Notes under the pieces: generated by a model | Seen by the model: only the letters and a program-made list of their open reading frames with translations | Databases searched by the model: none | What the model was told of the DNA's origin: nothing | Position numbers and translations under genes: made by a program | Shown: piece after piece, positions 46,426-56,660 of the stretch | Layout: each line of letters starts with the position of its first letter | Position numbering within the stretch: the stretch's first letter is position 1 | Source of the DNA: Nectonema munidae | Taxonomy: Eukaryota; Nematomorpha; Nectonematoida; Nectonematidae | Length of the DNA: 64,000 nt | Reading direction: 5' to 3' | Assembly: GCA_030549495.1 (NCBI GenBank) | Contig: JAUIRK010000463.1 | Span: 185,001 to 249,000, forward strand

Positions 46426-47471
46426 CTTTTATCAAATAACTTTAAAATGCTTGTAATTTTAACAATCATAAGAAAACCAAAAAAAGATAAACTTCTACAA
46501 TAAAACCAAAGTTAGTGTCGACTTTATGGATGAGAATATAGAAACATATACAGTTAGAAGAAATACTGCCTACTGGACACTAGTAATTTTTTTCAACTTA
46601 CTTGATCAGCATGTCTTAATTCTTATATAATTGGAAAGAAAAAATTTAATTTCAAATTTAAATTCTGAATAGAGAACTTTTATAAAAATGCTTAGAAGTT
46701 TCATTTGTAGAAAATCTTCAAGAAAACAATGCCGCATTTGCTTTATATCTCGTTGCAAGGTACATTCTTTAGAAAAAGTGGAAATATTGTAATAATTTTG
46801 AAGAAAAGACTTTTTTATAATTAGACTAGTATTATTTTGTTTAATGTTTGAATACTATAGCAAAAAATATATTTGCAGTCAAAAAATACAAATTATCCCG
46901 ATCAAGTTTTTTACACTACTTCACTAGTCTACACAAAACAATAATTCGATGACAAAAAGCTACAACTGTTCCACAGTTTCCAACTTCTAAATCACCGTGC
47001 CTTACAAGCTTACATAAGCAAAAACCCTGAAGCGATGTGAATCTTTGATGAGACGAAAACCTTTCCACAATGACCATCGTAATAATATATTGATAAAAAA
47101 CCTGTTTATGTATAATATAGCATTTTATATTTTATTCTGGCAAAGTAGTTGCTTACAATTAAAGTGCAAAAACTTTGAATTCCCTACTGCCTATAGAAAT
47201 AAGGTATTGATAACACAGGTCAACACGATTTTTCTGGCAAAAGATTTTTTAGCTGATTCTAACCAAGTTTTAGTCCTAGAATTCAAATATGAATTCACTT
47301 TTTTGCCATCACATCAGCTTTTTGAGATTTTCAAAAAATTTGCTTATGTTATATTTATATATATATAGAAAAGAATTGTATTTAATTTATTTAAATAAAG
47401 TCAAATGTAAATTTATTTACAAGTGAAAAAATTATCATGACAAAAAATTAACCAACAATGCAAAATGATCA
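46426..47471. other. AT-rich stretch without recognised features
   Basis: A plus-strand open frame at 47045-47368 (107 codons) has no recognisable motif, is rich in aromatic and hydrophobic residues and ends in low-complexity IFIYI. I do not regard it as a gene. Confidence 0.35.
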
Positions 47472-48912
47472 TTATTTAAAGCGCTTTTTCTTAGCTGATC
47501 TCTGATATACAACTTCTGAGTTGTCTCCCCTTAAACTCCAACAATAATCTGCCATCATGCTTGAGTCCCATCGGCCCTGATAACCTTCTTCCATCGTTTT
47601 AATATCTTTATGAAAACGTTCCCTTGTTCTTCACTAACATCTCCAAAATTTTCTGGAAACTTGTCCAAATGGATATGCAAGTAATGAATCTTGATGCTCA
47701 TTCTACATCCAAGACCCCTAAAGCTGACAAGTAGCTCTTCAACAATTTCTTTATAGTTTTCAGCTTTCTTGTTTCCCGGAAAATTTTACACGACGTTACA
47801 AAACGCAGTCCAAGTTCTTGCCTCTTTTTTAGTCATTGTTGCAAGGAAATGATGATTTTTCATCAACGTTCTAATTTGAGGTCCATCAAATATTCTGGAT
47901 TTTTTTTTCTTCACTAAGTCCAGGAAATGCTGAACATATATAACTAAAGATGTGCCCATTGTGATCAAAAGCTTTTACAAACTGTTTCATCACCCCATGT
48001 TTTATGTGTAGAGGAGGAAACACTATTCTATTTCTGTCAAGTAGAGGTTTATTGATCACATTTTTATCTCCTGGTGTTAAACTCTGTCTACGTAGCCAAT
48101 CTTTATTCTTCAAATGTTCTTCAGTAGCTCTACTGTCCCAGTAGCATAGAAAAGAAGGATATTTTGTGTATCCTCCTTGCTGGCCAAGAATAAAGTTAAT
48201 CATTTTGAGATCAACACATATCAACCAACCATGAACTATCGATAAAAAGCCTCCAATCTTTTGAATCATATGCTGGTAGTCCCATAAAGAGTAGTAGTCC
48301 TTTTACATCGGTACTATAAACAAGATGGTCATCTGAATGGAAGTACATACGCAGTTCTTTTACCCTGTTGCGATAAAACTAGACACTTGTACCAGGTACT
48401 AGCATTCGTTTTTCTAACAGTCTTGAAGCCGACAATTCAGCAGACTTTTTTGACAGATATAGAACCCTAACCAGATCATTTAACTCAGAATGGGTAAATA
48501 GAGATGGTTTTTCCCGATCTGCATCATATGTTTGAAGAATATCTGTCAGTTTCTCTTCAAAAGAGAAAGTTGAACTGAGATCTGTGTGGTAAATCTTTTG
48601 AAGTTTAATGAATTTAGGCACAGGTATTTCTTCACTGTGTGGAACTGGCCGAATGGCTGAAGGAATACTTGGGTATTGCAAATTCTGTTTGTTTTTCTTA
48701 TTAAAACCTTTTACTTTGACAAGGCAGAAATAACAGTTATCCAAGTGATTAGTGGATTGTCTCCAAACCACGGGCACACTAAACTTTAGTTTAACTTTGC
48801 TTCCTTGAGACCATGACCGTAAAGTTTCTAGACAAGACTAACACACTTTATGAGGAGCCTAACTTTTGTCTTGGTCTCCAAGTGGTACTTTAAAGTATGC
48901 CAGATACACACT
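47472..48912 (-). pseudogene. Broken copy of a conserved protein family of unknown function
   Basis: Minus-strand translation gives, in order, a long series of conserved blocks: YLAYFKVPLGDQDKS, APHKVC, VPVVWRQSTNHLDNCYFC, YPSIPSAIRPVPHSEEIPVP, DVKGLLLFMGLPAYDSKDWR, LGQQGGYTKYPSFLC with YWDSRA, FPPLHIKHGVMKQFVKAF, FDGPQIRTLMKNHHF, MSIKIHYLHIHLDKFPENF, GDVSEEQ, IKTMEEGYQGRWD and MMADYCW, ending KKKRFK and a stop at 47472. I recognise this block set from multi-copy predicted proteins in arthropods and other invertebrates, which have no assigned function that I know of. Cysteine pairs (CYFC and others) near the start suggest a zinc-binding part. The copy is interrupted in several places and part of the middle, before LGQQ, seems missing. 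Multi-copy behaviour suggests spread with mobile elements, but no element ends were found. Confidence 0.65.
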
Positions 48913-49932
48913 CTTATGAAAGTTCGTGATGTTGCGCTTTGAGTCTTCAAATTAGTTTCCACATATATAGCAAAATATATCTCGATCATTTGAGCACATT
49001 CATAGCGATGTTGTGGCCATCATTAAATCATAAATTAGCAAGAATTATTAATACAATCTGTAAAAATAAAAAACTTATATATTTCAATATATATTCAAAA
49101 ATTCATATTGAAAAAAATATATATTAGCATGACTTAAATACACCATTACTTAACACATGTAGAAGTCAAAACTTTAAGATTTAAGAAAATGGGGTGCACC
49201 TATAGCACAAAAACGTGATGTGATAGAACAAATCTGAAATCAGATTTGGATTCAGCACGACTTTTTTCTTCCTTAATTCTTGCAAAATGTTTGGTTGTAG
49301 AACCAAACTTTTCAAGCTTTTACATTTCTGATAGCTCTGTTTTTATGGAGTATAATCTCTTCTTTATATGACGATTGAAGTGAGATTAGTCTTTTTGAAG
49401 ATAGCGTATCCTGCATAAGTGATTCAAGTTCAGGAAATGATTTCGATAAAAATTTGTCTTCTGCGGATAACATTTCTTAAAGTTTGGATCCTCTTGTTGG
49501 CACTCAAGACAGTGCTAGTATAGAAAACATTAGAAATCTATGCTCTTTCCTCCTGGGCTCAAAGCTCTTGCAGTGGATGAAAAAATATATACTGAAAATA
49601 TTCAAACTCTTTTCACAAATCAATTTTTTCAACACATATATGATAAAATAGATCAAGATAGAAATCAATTTTGGGAAAGTTTCTTAACTTTCTATTCTTA
49701 TAATACCCTAGAATTTTAATGTCTTAAAAAACTAACCGAAAACATCTTAGTTTAGAGATTTGTTATGAAAATTTTGTGGTTTACTTTATCAGGTTTGATT
49801 GCTTACATTACGTCGGACAGTTTTTGGATCAAAAAATAAAACGAATTCTTATTAGTGATGAATGCGGTTCTCCCTTTCTGAAAGCTGGCGCTTAGTAGAG
49901 AGATGTTCACATTGATACAAGCATTTTTATCT
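48913..49932. other. AT-rich stretch leading into a piggyBac remnant
   Basis: A short acidic segment (DSSSGNDFDKNLSSADN) is readable on the plus strand near 49420-49470. It could be the acidic N-terminus of the piggyBac transposase that follows, but this is not secure. Confidence 0.3.
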
Positions 49933-50290
49933 TTTGATAATAAAAGATAAAGAATATGAAGTGATAAACTTTCAACAGTTAGAATGATTCATGATCTCAA
50001 CAATGGGTGTTCAAATTATAGGTATCCAAACACAGCCATTACCATTGATGAAAAGCTTCTTATCTTTAGAGGCAAATGTAAATGTATGATCCTAAAGAAA
50101 GCTGGGCATTATGGCATCAAGTTTAATCGTTTAAATGATTCTGAAATTTGGAAGTTTCTGGTTTAGAAGGTAAAAGTCATTTTTCTGCCATATTTATAGT
50201 CAAAAGACATGATTAATTCAAAATTGCTTGAAGGTTACTATGTTTTTACGGATAGATTTTTACTTTTCTTGAAATTGATCAATAGGTCAT
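49933..50290 (+). pseudogene. piggyBac-family transposase remnant (DDE core)
   Basis: The plus strand reads FDNKR, then SDKLSTVRMIHDLNNGCSN, then YRYPNTAITIDEKLLIFRGK, then KAGHYGIKFNRLND. A little further on comes LLEGYYVFTDRFLLFLKLIN. In piggyBac transposases the corresponding blocks are RFD-K-R, DKL-IR, the TIDE-L--FRGR block with the first catalytic Asp, K--KYGIK, and the D-FFTS-L block with the second catalytic Asp. This is therefore the middle of a DDE_Tnp_1_7 domain. In-frame stops lie within the first 25 codons, and another stop (50164-50166) separates the two catalytic blocks. The N-terminus and C-terminal cysteine-rich domain are not recognisable, nor are TTAA-flanked ends. The open stretch 49984-50166 is the best preserved part. 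Confidence 0.78.
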
Positions 50291-50953
50291 ATCCAAAAAA
50301 TACACAACTTATGAAAGTTTAAATAAGTTCAGTTGCAGGTTAGCCAGAATCGTTGCTTGAATATTAAAATTAGAAAAGTTAAGTTGATGTTGGAAACCAA
50401 ATGTTGAAAAAATATAGCCCTCGAATATACACTAGTTTAAAAAAATCCAAAATTGTTAGGGGGTGGAATAGGCTTTTCATTTGAAAAATGAAGTAGTCTA
50501 CTAGGCACATTACAGGAATTGATGAAAAGATATTTGATTCATAGAGAAAACAAATAACTGAAGGTTGGATAGTTTTATATGAGTGAATGTAGTCTATAGG
50601 CAAAGAGTCTACTAGACACCCTGCGATGTTTATATGAAAAAATGTGATTGATTCAGGGGCAAGGGTATACAATGAAGTTCTAATTGTGCAAACAAAAATA
50701 AAACAAAAATTAAGATCGCATTATTTCATTTTACTAAGCATCATTCAAAAATAGTTTAAAAGCTAAATTGATGCAAGCTACAAAAAGTAAAATAACTTAA
50801 CATTTGCAATCATTTGCCTTTTATAATAACTTTTAAGGAAAAAAAGTCTATCAGAAAAATTTATAGAGCTTCAACAAAAACTAAAAATTTTTAAAGCATA
50901 ACTTAAATTTTTTGAAAACTGATTTGACGTATCCCCTACAGCATACTCTATGG
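50291..50953. other. AT-rich stretch with an imperfect ~116-bp duplication
   Basis: 50493-50540 (GTCTACTAGGCACATTACAG and on to GATTCAT) resembles 50609-50660 (GTCTACTAGACACCCTGCGA and on to GATTCAG). These may be two copies of a short tandem repeat, possibly part of the piggyBac remnant's downstream region. Nothing else is recognised. Confidence 0.35.
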
Positions 50954-50961
50954 ATGGCATG

Positions 50962-53900
50962 CAGGCCCGTCGTCATGGGGGGCCGTGCCCCCCCCCCCAA
51001 TTCTGACTTGTGCCCCCCAAAATGGGGCACGAAAAAACGGCACTCAAAACTACTATTACAACAAATCAATTAAAAAAAAGTTGGAACAACCATAACAATA
51101 CATTTGATCAGACATTCTATTGCTTCTTTTTTTTAAATTTCGGTTTGATTTTGAATTTCCTCAAGTTTTCAATGGCTTCTTTTTAATTTTCCATTCCATC
51201 AATAAAAGAAATGTAAAAAGCATCTAACTCAATTATTTCATTAAGTAATTTGTACAGCATATTTCTTTTTATTTATCACTTTTTTTTGTTTATACGTATC
51301 TTTTTGCAAATATATCTTTCTTTCTATTGCTTTCTTTTTATCTTAGATCCCCTGGGATAAGTCTCTGGGCTGTAAATTTACCAACTTGGGCGCTTAGGGG
51401 AATCTCTGTCTGGCGTCTATCTCGTACACCGTGTAGCAGTGTTACAACGTCTAGGCACAGTCCAGCTGTATTGTATTCCTCATTATTCACTGTCTCAGGG
51501 CATTTTCACTTTATCAGTTCATGTCACAAAATTTCAAGGTAAGCAAGTTCATTGTTGGCTCGATCAGCACCTTATTATTGACGGATTCATTGAATACAGC
51601 AAATTTATGACGTTTTTTAGAATCTTAAAGACGTGTATTTTCGATATGTCTTTGTCCAAGTTTGTTAAAACTATTCCGATGACATCAGTAGAGTCTGGCT
51701 CACCATCAGATCTTGGAAAGATTAATGAAAAATCTGTACAACCACGGCGCAGTTCTTATGCTCCGGCTAAGTTTGGAATGAAGCAACGTGACTTTCAGGT
51801 TTCGTGGTATAATGGTAGGGACTGGCTGGAATTTTCGATGGAAAAGAAAGCAGCGTATTGTTACTGCTGTCGACATTTTTCAAAAAATAGTGCAGATAAA
51901 CAGTTCATAGTCAGCGGCTATACCAACTGGCGACACGCTTTGGAAAGCAACAAAGGCTTAAACAAGCATAGCACCAGCGCTGCTCATGTACAGGCCATGG
52001 CTATATGGAAAGAAAGAAACGTCCGAGGTACAGATAAACGTGTGTCAACGCTGGTTAATGAAACACAGCTCGACAAAAACAGGTATTACTTGAGATCCAT
52101 TGCTCAAGTTATCCAGTTTTTGTGCATTAATGAACTTCCTCTGAGGGGCGACAAACACAGTATTATGGATACTCTGGATCAAGAAAGCATGGATGAGCCT
52201 TCTGGTCTGTTTCTTAGACTCTTTGAGTATACCATGCAAAAAGACGAAAAGCTCAAAAACATATTTAAGACTGTGCCAAAGAATGCCAGCTATACGTCTG
52301 CTATGGTGCAGAATGAACTGATTGCGATCATGAAGAATGTTGTGCTGAGAAAAGTTGCTGCCGATGTTAAATCAGCTGATATTCCGTGGTACACGCTAAA
52401 ATCCGATGGAACTCGTGATCCTACCAACACTGAAAATATTTCAGTAGTTGTTCGATTTGTCAAAGAAGGGAAGGTACACGAAACTTTGGTGGCCATGCCT
52501 ACTTCTGAACAACTGGATGCAGATTCGAACGACCGTCATACTCCAAAGTCTTGAAGGCTGCGGATTGGAAACTGGTTGTATACTTTCCCAATGTTATGAC
52601 GGTGCCTCAGTGATGTGCGGGAAAAATGGTGGAGTACAGAAGAAGGTCCAGGAACGTTTAGGAAGAGATGTTCCCTACGTTCACTGCTTCAACCATCAGC
52701 TGCACCTGGTTGTTGTGCATGCAGTTGGAGAGCACAAGGAAGTAGAGAAGTTTTTTTCAACATGTGGTGCCTTGTATAATTTTGTTCGTCGCCCCAAGCT
52801 TGATCGGTTATATGACGGTACCAAGTTAAAGCGGCTTCTTGAGCAACGCTGGACCGGTCATCTAGCAACGACGTCAGCCATCCTGGATAACCACCAGCAT
52901 CTGGTTGACCTCCTCGAGACGTGTGAAGAAGCAGGATGTGATGCTGCTGTGTGTATCGAAGCTGCCGGTCTGCTGAAACAGCTGCGCAGTGAGCAATTCA
53001 TGTTTATTTCACCATGTGTATACAAACTGCTCACCATTCTGCAGCCTTTCGACAAGCTTTTGCAGTGCCGCGATTGTGACTTAACAGCAGGCATTCGCTT
53101 GATCAACAGTACATTAGAAACCATCAAGAAAATGCGTGAAGATGCAGATGAAACATGCGAGTCAATAAAAGAGGAACTCAAAAAGTTTGATCTTGTAGTC
53201 GCAACCCACCCGAAACGGCAGCGCAAACTCCCCGTTAAACTTAAAGATGCAGTCGTGCTTTCTGTTGTTGGACACACATCTGAAGATCATGATTCGAATG
53301 AGGCAGCAATGCAGAAGCGCATTTTGGTTGAAATGCTTGACAGTTGCATGGGGGAACTAAGTACACGGTTTTCGGGAACGAAACTGTGCTCTCTCAACGT
53401 CCTTTTCCAACCTCTGGCCCGAAAACGAAGGCTTTCTTGATGTTGATAAAGTTCAAAAACTTGCAGAGCTCATTAAATTAGATCCACAGTCATCTTTGTT
53501 TGCAGCGAAATGCTTAGTGGCCAAAAATCTGATCCTCAAAGAGTTTGATGTCACCATGCACAAAGACATGGGAGATATCTGTTCGTTATTGTATCCCTTC
53601 CGAACGGGATTCTCGTTGGTTTACCAACTGTACTCAGCTGCACTTACCTTTGGTGCCAGTTCCGCTGTGTGTGAAGCATCCTTTTCCACACTAACGAGAG
53701 TGCTGACATCCTATAGACGATCCATGACGAATCAGCGGAAAAGCAACCTTGTCCTCCTGTCGTTTTTGCGCGAATACACAAAGATTCTAGATTTTGATTA
53801 AGTATTGAAAGACTTTGCAAAAAATAATCGAAAAATTCAGCTATATTAGAAAGAAGTGATGTTCTATGCTGCAACTTGTTCCTTTTTTATATATTTTGAG

Positions 53901-54140
53901 CTTGTAAATAAATAACTCTTTGCTACTTTCAGATTCTGGGTTTGTTTTTACAATTTTACTGATTAGTTTGAAATTACTAGTAACATGCTTTGGGGTTTAT
54001 TCTGATATCTTCGGTTTCGTCCACCTGTCAACTGTCCGTCTGTGAGTGAGCATAGCTGTTGAAGCGGACGTTACGTATTTTTTCACTCCCTTATTAACTC
54101 AATTGGTGCCCCAAAATTTTTATGCGTGCCCCCCCCCCCC
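50962..54140 (+). mobile_element. hAT element, copy 2 (long form), right terminus lost
   Basis: The left terminus CAGGCCCGTCGTCATGGGGG at 50962 matches the outer end of copy 1 (9521 on the minus strand). The 5' leader, the transposase and 3' flank follow in the same order as copy 1 and nearly the same sequence, including AACTGTCCGTCTGTGAGTGA and GGTGCCCCAAAATTTTTAT. After that, copy 1 continues to its inverted terminus but copy 2 runs into a run of 12 C (54129-54140) and unrelated sequence. The right terminus and second target duplication (left octamer ATGGCATG) are therefore missing. The loss may be a true truncation or slippage/collapse at the C run. Confidence 0.9.
51607..53801 (+). pseudogene. 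hAT transposase (ZMYM1/TTF-finger type), two frameshifts
   Basis: The first in-frame ATG is at 51607. The N-terminal TTF-type zinc finger spans about 51780-52010 (FQVSWYNGRDWLEFS, YCYCCRHFSKN, GYTNWRHALESNKGLNKHST). The RNase-H-like catalytic core shows KSDGTRDPTNTENISVVVRF (first Asp region, about 52390-52460) and LSQCYDGASVMCGKNGG (second Asp, about 52585-52630), with VPYVHCFNHQLHLVVVHAV following. The insertion domain includes LLTILQPFDKLLQCRDCDL. The C-terminal dimerisation domain is SSAVCEASFSTLTRVLTSYR at about 53655-53715. There is a frameshift near 52525-52535, a second near 53395-53410 that copy 1 shares, and a GAA-to-TAA stop at 53799-53801 that copy 1 lacks. It is dead as it stands but recently decayed. 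Confidence 0.9.
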
Positions 54141-54149
54141 GGACAAGTT

Positions 54150-54420
54150 TCTTAGTTTTAGAGTTAGTGTTAACATAGTTAGAATATTGTTAGTGTTAGT
54201 ATAGTTAGAATATTGTTTGATTGTTAAACAACGTTTGTGTTAGCATAGTTAGAATATTGTTAGTGTTAGTATAGTTAGAATATTGTTAGTTGTAGAGTTA
54301 GATTTAGCATAGTTAGAATATTGTTAGTTTTAGAGTTAGGTTTACCATAGTTAAAATATTGTTAGTCTTAGAGTCGATGTTAGTATAGTATATTATAGTA
54401 TAGCATATTTTCAAATCCAA
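54150..54420 (+). repeat. GTTAGAATATT minisatellite
   Basis: Units are about 30-38 bp and built from the words GTTAGTGTTAGTATA and GTTAGAATATT, about eight copies. The spacer varies between GTGTTAG and TTTTAGAGTTAG. It begins directly after the lost right end of the hAT copy, so instability of this repeat may be connected to that truncation. Confidence 0.8.
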
Positions 54421-54680
54421 CCATAAAATGGAAGATTGTGGGCAGTTTTTTGTAGGTCAGTAATTAGTTAGACCCTTATGCCCTACAAAAATATAGCAAA
54501 TTATTCCTGAGTGAGCAAGAGTGATTGATTACATAGATGCTTAATACTGGATGAACGAAGATCCGAATGCAGTTATAAGCGTGAAACTTGTGATCTGTAG
54601 ACGAATACATTTCATTGGTGGCACGTAAGGATATACAAAATTGTGTTATAAATAGCGTAAGATAACATACGCATCTTTAC
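54421..54680. other. Unassigned AT-rich spacer
   Basis: Nothing recognised. Confidence 0.4.
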
Positions 54681-54861
54681 CGTGTCCGGTTATTTGGCTA
54701 AAAGATCAATTGTCTGTTCTGTTCTGTTCTGTTCGGTCAATTGTCTGTTCTGTCAAATGTCCGTTCGGTGAAGTCTGTTCGGCCAAATGTCCATTCGGTC
54801 AGATGTCTGTCGGCTAAATGTCTGTCGGGCAATTGTCTTTCGGCCAAATGTCCGGGTACCG
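54681..54861. mobile_element. Palindromic short element built of TTCGGCCAAATGTCC-type units
   Basis: The left end reads CCGGTTATTTGGCTAAAAGA and the right read inward CCCGGACATTTGGCCGAAAG, an imperfect inverted pair of about 40 bp. Between them about nine units of 14-17 bp alternate CAATTGTCTGTTCTGT and CAAATGTCCGTTCGG. The ends plus internal units of the same sequence resemble a MITE whose terminal subrepeats expanded. A diverged relative may be at 18490-18588. I cannot assign a superfamily. Confidence 0.55.
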
Positions 54862-55384
54862 TAGCTACAAGCCTTGTATGAAATAGACAATGGGTGTCTT
54901 AATTTCCTTGGATATCAGCTGCATAAATTAATTTATTATTTCTCAATTCAACTCTCCTGCATATTTTCCTTCAGTAAGAAGTGGAGGAAGAAAAGTTTTT
55001 ATCAAAAAATTTGATTTCCTTCTTATTGAAGAATGCACAGTTTCTAAAATAAATTTGAAGACTAAAATACTCCTTACCTTTTACGGACATATTTAAATGA
55101 CGTTCAATGTCCATAAGTCTCAAAGGATTTTATCTTGCTAAAATGTAAAAAGTGTTATCTCTCTGTTTGCAAAGTATACTCTGACTTCATTTGTAAGAAT
55201 TGTACATAGCTTGGTTAATTAATTTTTTTACTTCTAATCTATTTTCTCCTTTGTTTCCAACTGTAACGTCTTTTTTTAAAAGTTGAAGTTAGGTGTAAAA
55301 CAAATTTCTTCTTTTTCTTAAAATCGTGTATTATTTTATTTAATTTGACTACAAAACCAAAATAGCAATCAGCTATTTAAAAAT
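54862..55384. other. AT-rich stretch without recognised features
   Basis: Nothing I can support. Confidence 0.4.
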
Positions 55385-55386
55385 TA

Positions 55387-55870
55387 CTGTCAGATCTCGT
55401 TTATCTGATCCTCGATTCTCCGACAATTGCGATATTCACATTCCGACACTGGCAATGCTTCAAATGAAACTAATTTCTTTTAAACATGCTTGTAGAGTTT
55501 GTTAATCCGACAGACAAATATTAAAATTCTATTTTTCGTAATATATTTTCACGATTGACTTTCAAGACGATTGGCTCACAAAGGATTAGCAATATTTTCT
55601 ATATTTTTGTCAGTGAATCTTAGCTGATACCAAAAATATTGCATTGATGATGCACTCGTTTCTTTACTTTTCCCATTTCTTTCGTGTAGGATAGAAGTAA
55701 AGTCCTCCTTTGTGAAATATTTTTTCACATTAAACGCAAATATCATATATATATATATATACTTCATAATAACCTTTTAGTTTGAAGTATTGATTTTTTT
55801 ATAACGACAATTCACAATCCGTTAAGAATATGTGTGAAACCAAGAGTGTCGGATAAACGAAGTCTGATTG
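55387..55870. mobile_element. pogo/Tigger-type MITE (484 bp)
   Basis: The left end is CTGTCAGATCTCGTTTATCT; the right read inward is CAATCAGACTTCGTTTATCC. TA flanks both sides (55385-55386 and 55871-55872). A second inner pair, TTCTCCGACAATTGCGATAT near the left and ACACTCTTGG near the right, is weaker. TCAGA--TCGTTTATC-GA termini and a TA duplication fit the pogo/Tigger group and are unlike the Tigger at 23013, so this is another family. The interior open frame at 55576-55767 is AT-rich and not convincingly transposase. Confidence 0.75.
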
Positions 55871-55872
55871 TA

Positions 55873-56524
55873 ATATAAATTTGGATAATGTTTTGACTTT
55901 GCGATACTTTCACAATCAGGCCTAAATGAAAAGAATCCTATCGTTTAAAATTTTATTTCTCAGTTGGTTTTTTATGACATTCAAGTTTGAAAACGATTCA
56001 CTTACTAAGTGTTATTTTTATCTTCAAAATATGAAAGGGATCAATAAAGTGAAAAAATATTTAAAATTAAACAGACGAGAATATTTCTTATTCTCAGAGA
56101 GTTCCTTATTTAATTTGAAAATAAATTTTATCGACTATTTGCAATTATGGATGTGTAATAGAGAAAAAATAAAATCTCATTATTCTTTCTTCCTTCAAAC
56201 ATAAAATAGAGAAATTTATGATAATGAAACATTGGAAATTTTGCCAAAACACGGCAAACATTGTAAATATAATATCTTACAAAGTTCAACCTTTTTGATA
56301 TTTTAAGTGAGAATTTCCTTTGAATTGCATATGCTTATTCCATTCTGATAACTAATATATAAAATCATTTATCTCCGTGCATTTATTTTAAAGAAATAAA
56401 TAATTTTTTCATATTCTTTGAGTTTGTTTTAAATTTTGCCTAGACTAAAATCAACCACTGTTCGAACAAGAAAAGTATAAAAAAAAAACCTAGAATCCTC
56501 AATATAGAGAGATTTATTAGTATC
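55873..56524. other. AT-rich stretch without recognised features
   Basis: A 92-codon plus-strand open frame (55926-56204) is low-complexity and phenylalanine/lysine-rich. It is probably chance in AT-rich DNA. Confidence 0.4.
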
Positions 56525-56528
56525 TTAA

Positions 56529-56656
56529 CCGGTTATCGACCACAGTCGACATATCTCGACTTTACAAAAATATGAATCGTCTGCTTATAAATGCTTTTTA
56601 ATACAAATCTTCTGCTTTACATTAGATATCGTCAGGTTAATCTGGTAGTAAAGTTG
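56529..56656. mobile_element. piggyBac-type MITE, copy of the 33501 family
   Basis: It starts after TTAA (56525-56528) with CCGGTTATCGACCACAGTCG and follows the 33501 copy closely through GAATCGTCTGC, AATGCTTTTTAATACAAATC and TTAGATATCGTC. The right terminus is decayed (TGGTAGTAAAGTTG instead of TGGTCGATAACGGG) but is still followed by TTAA at 56657-56660. It carries an extra TCGACTTTAC segment relative to the other copy. Confidence 0.75.
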
Positions 56657-56660
56657 TTAA

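Noticed and set aside
47045-47368. 107-codon plus-strand gene
   Set aside because: Composition is hydrophobic and AT-driven with no motif; a chance frame seems likelier.
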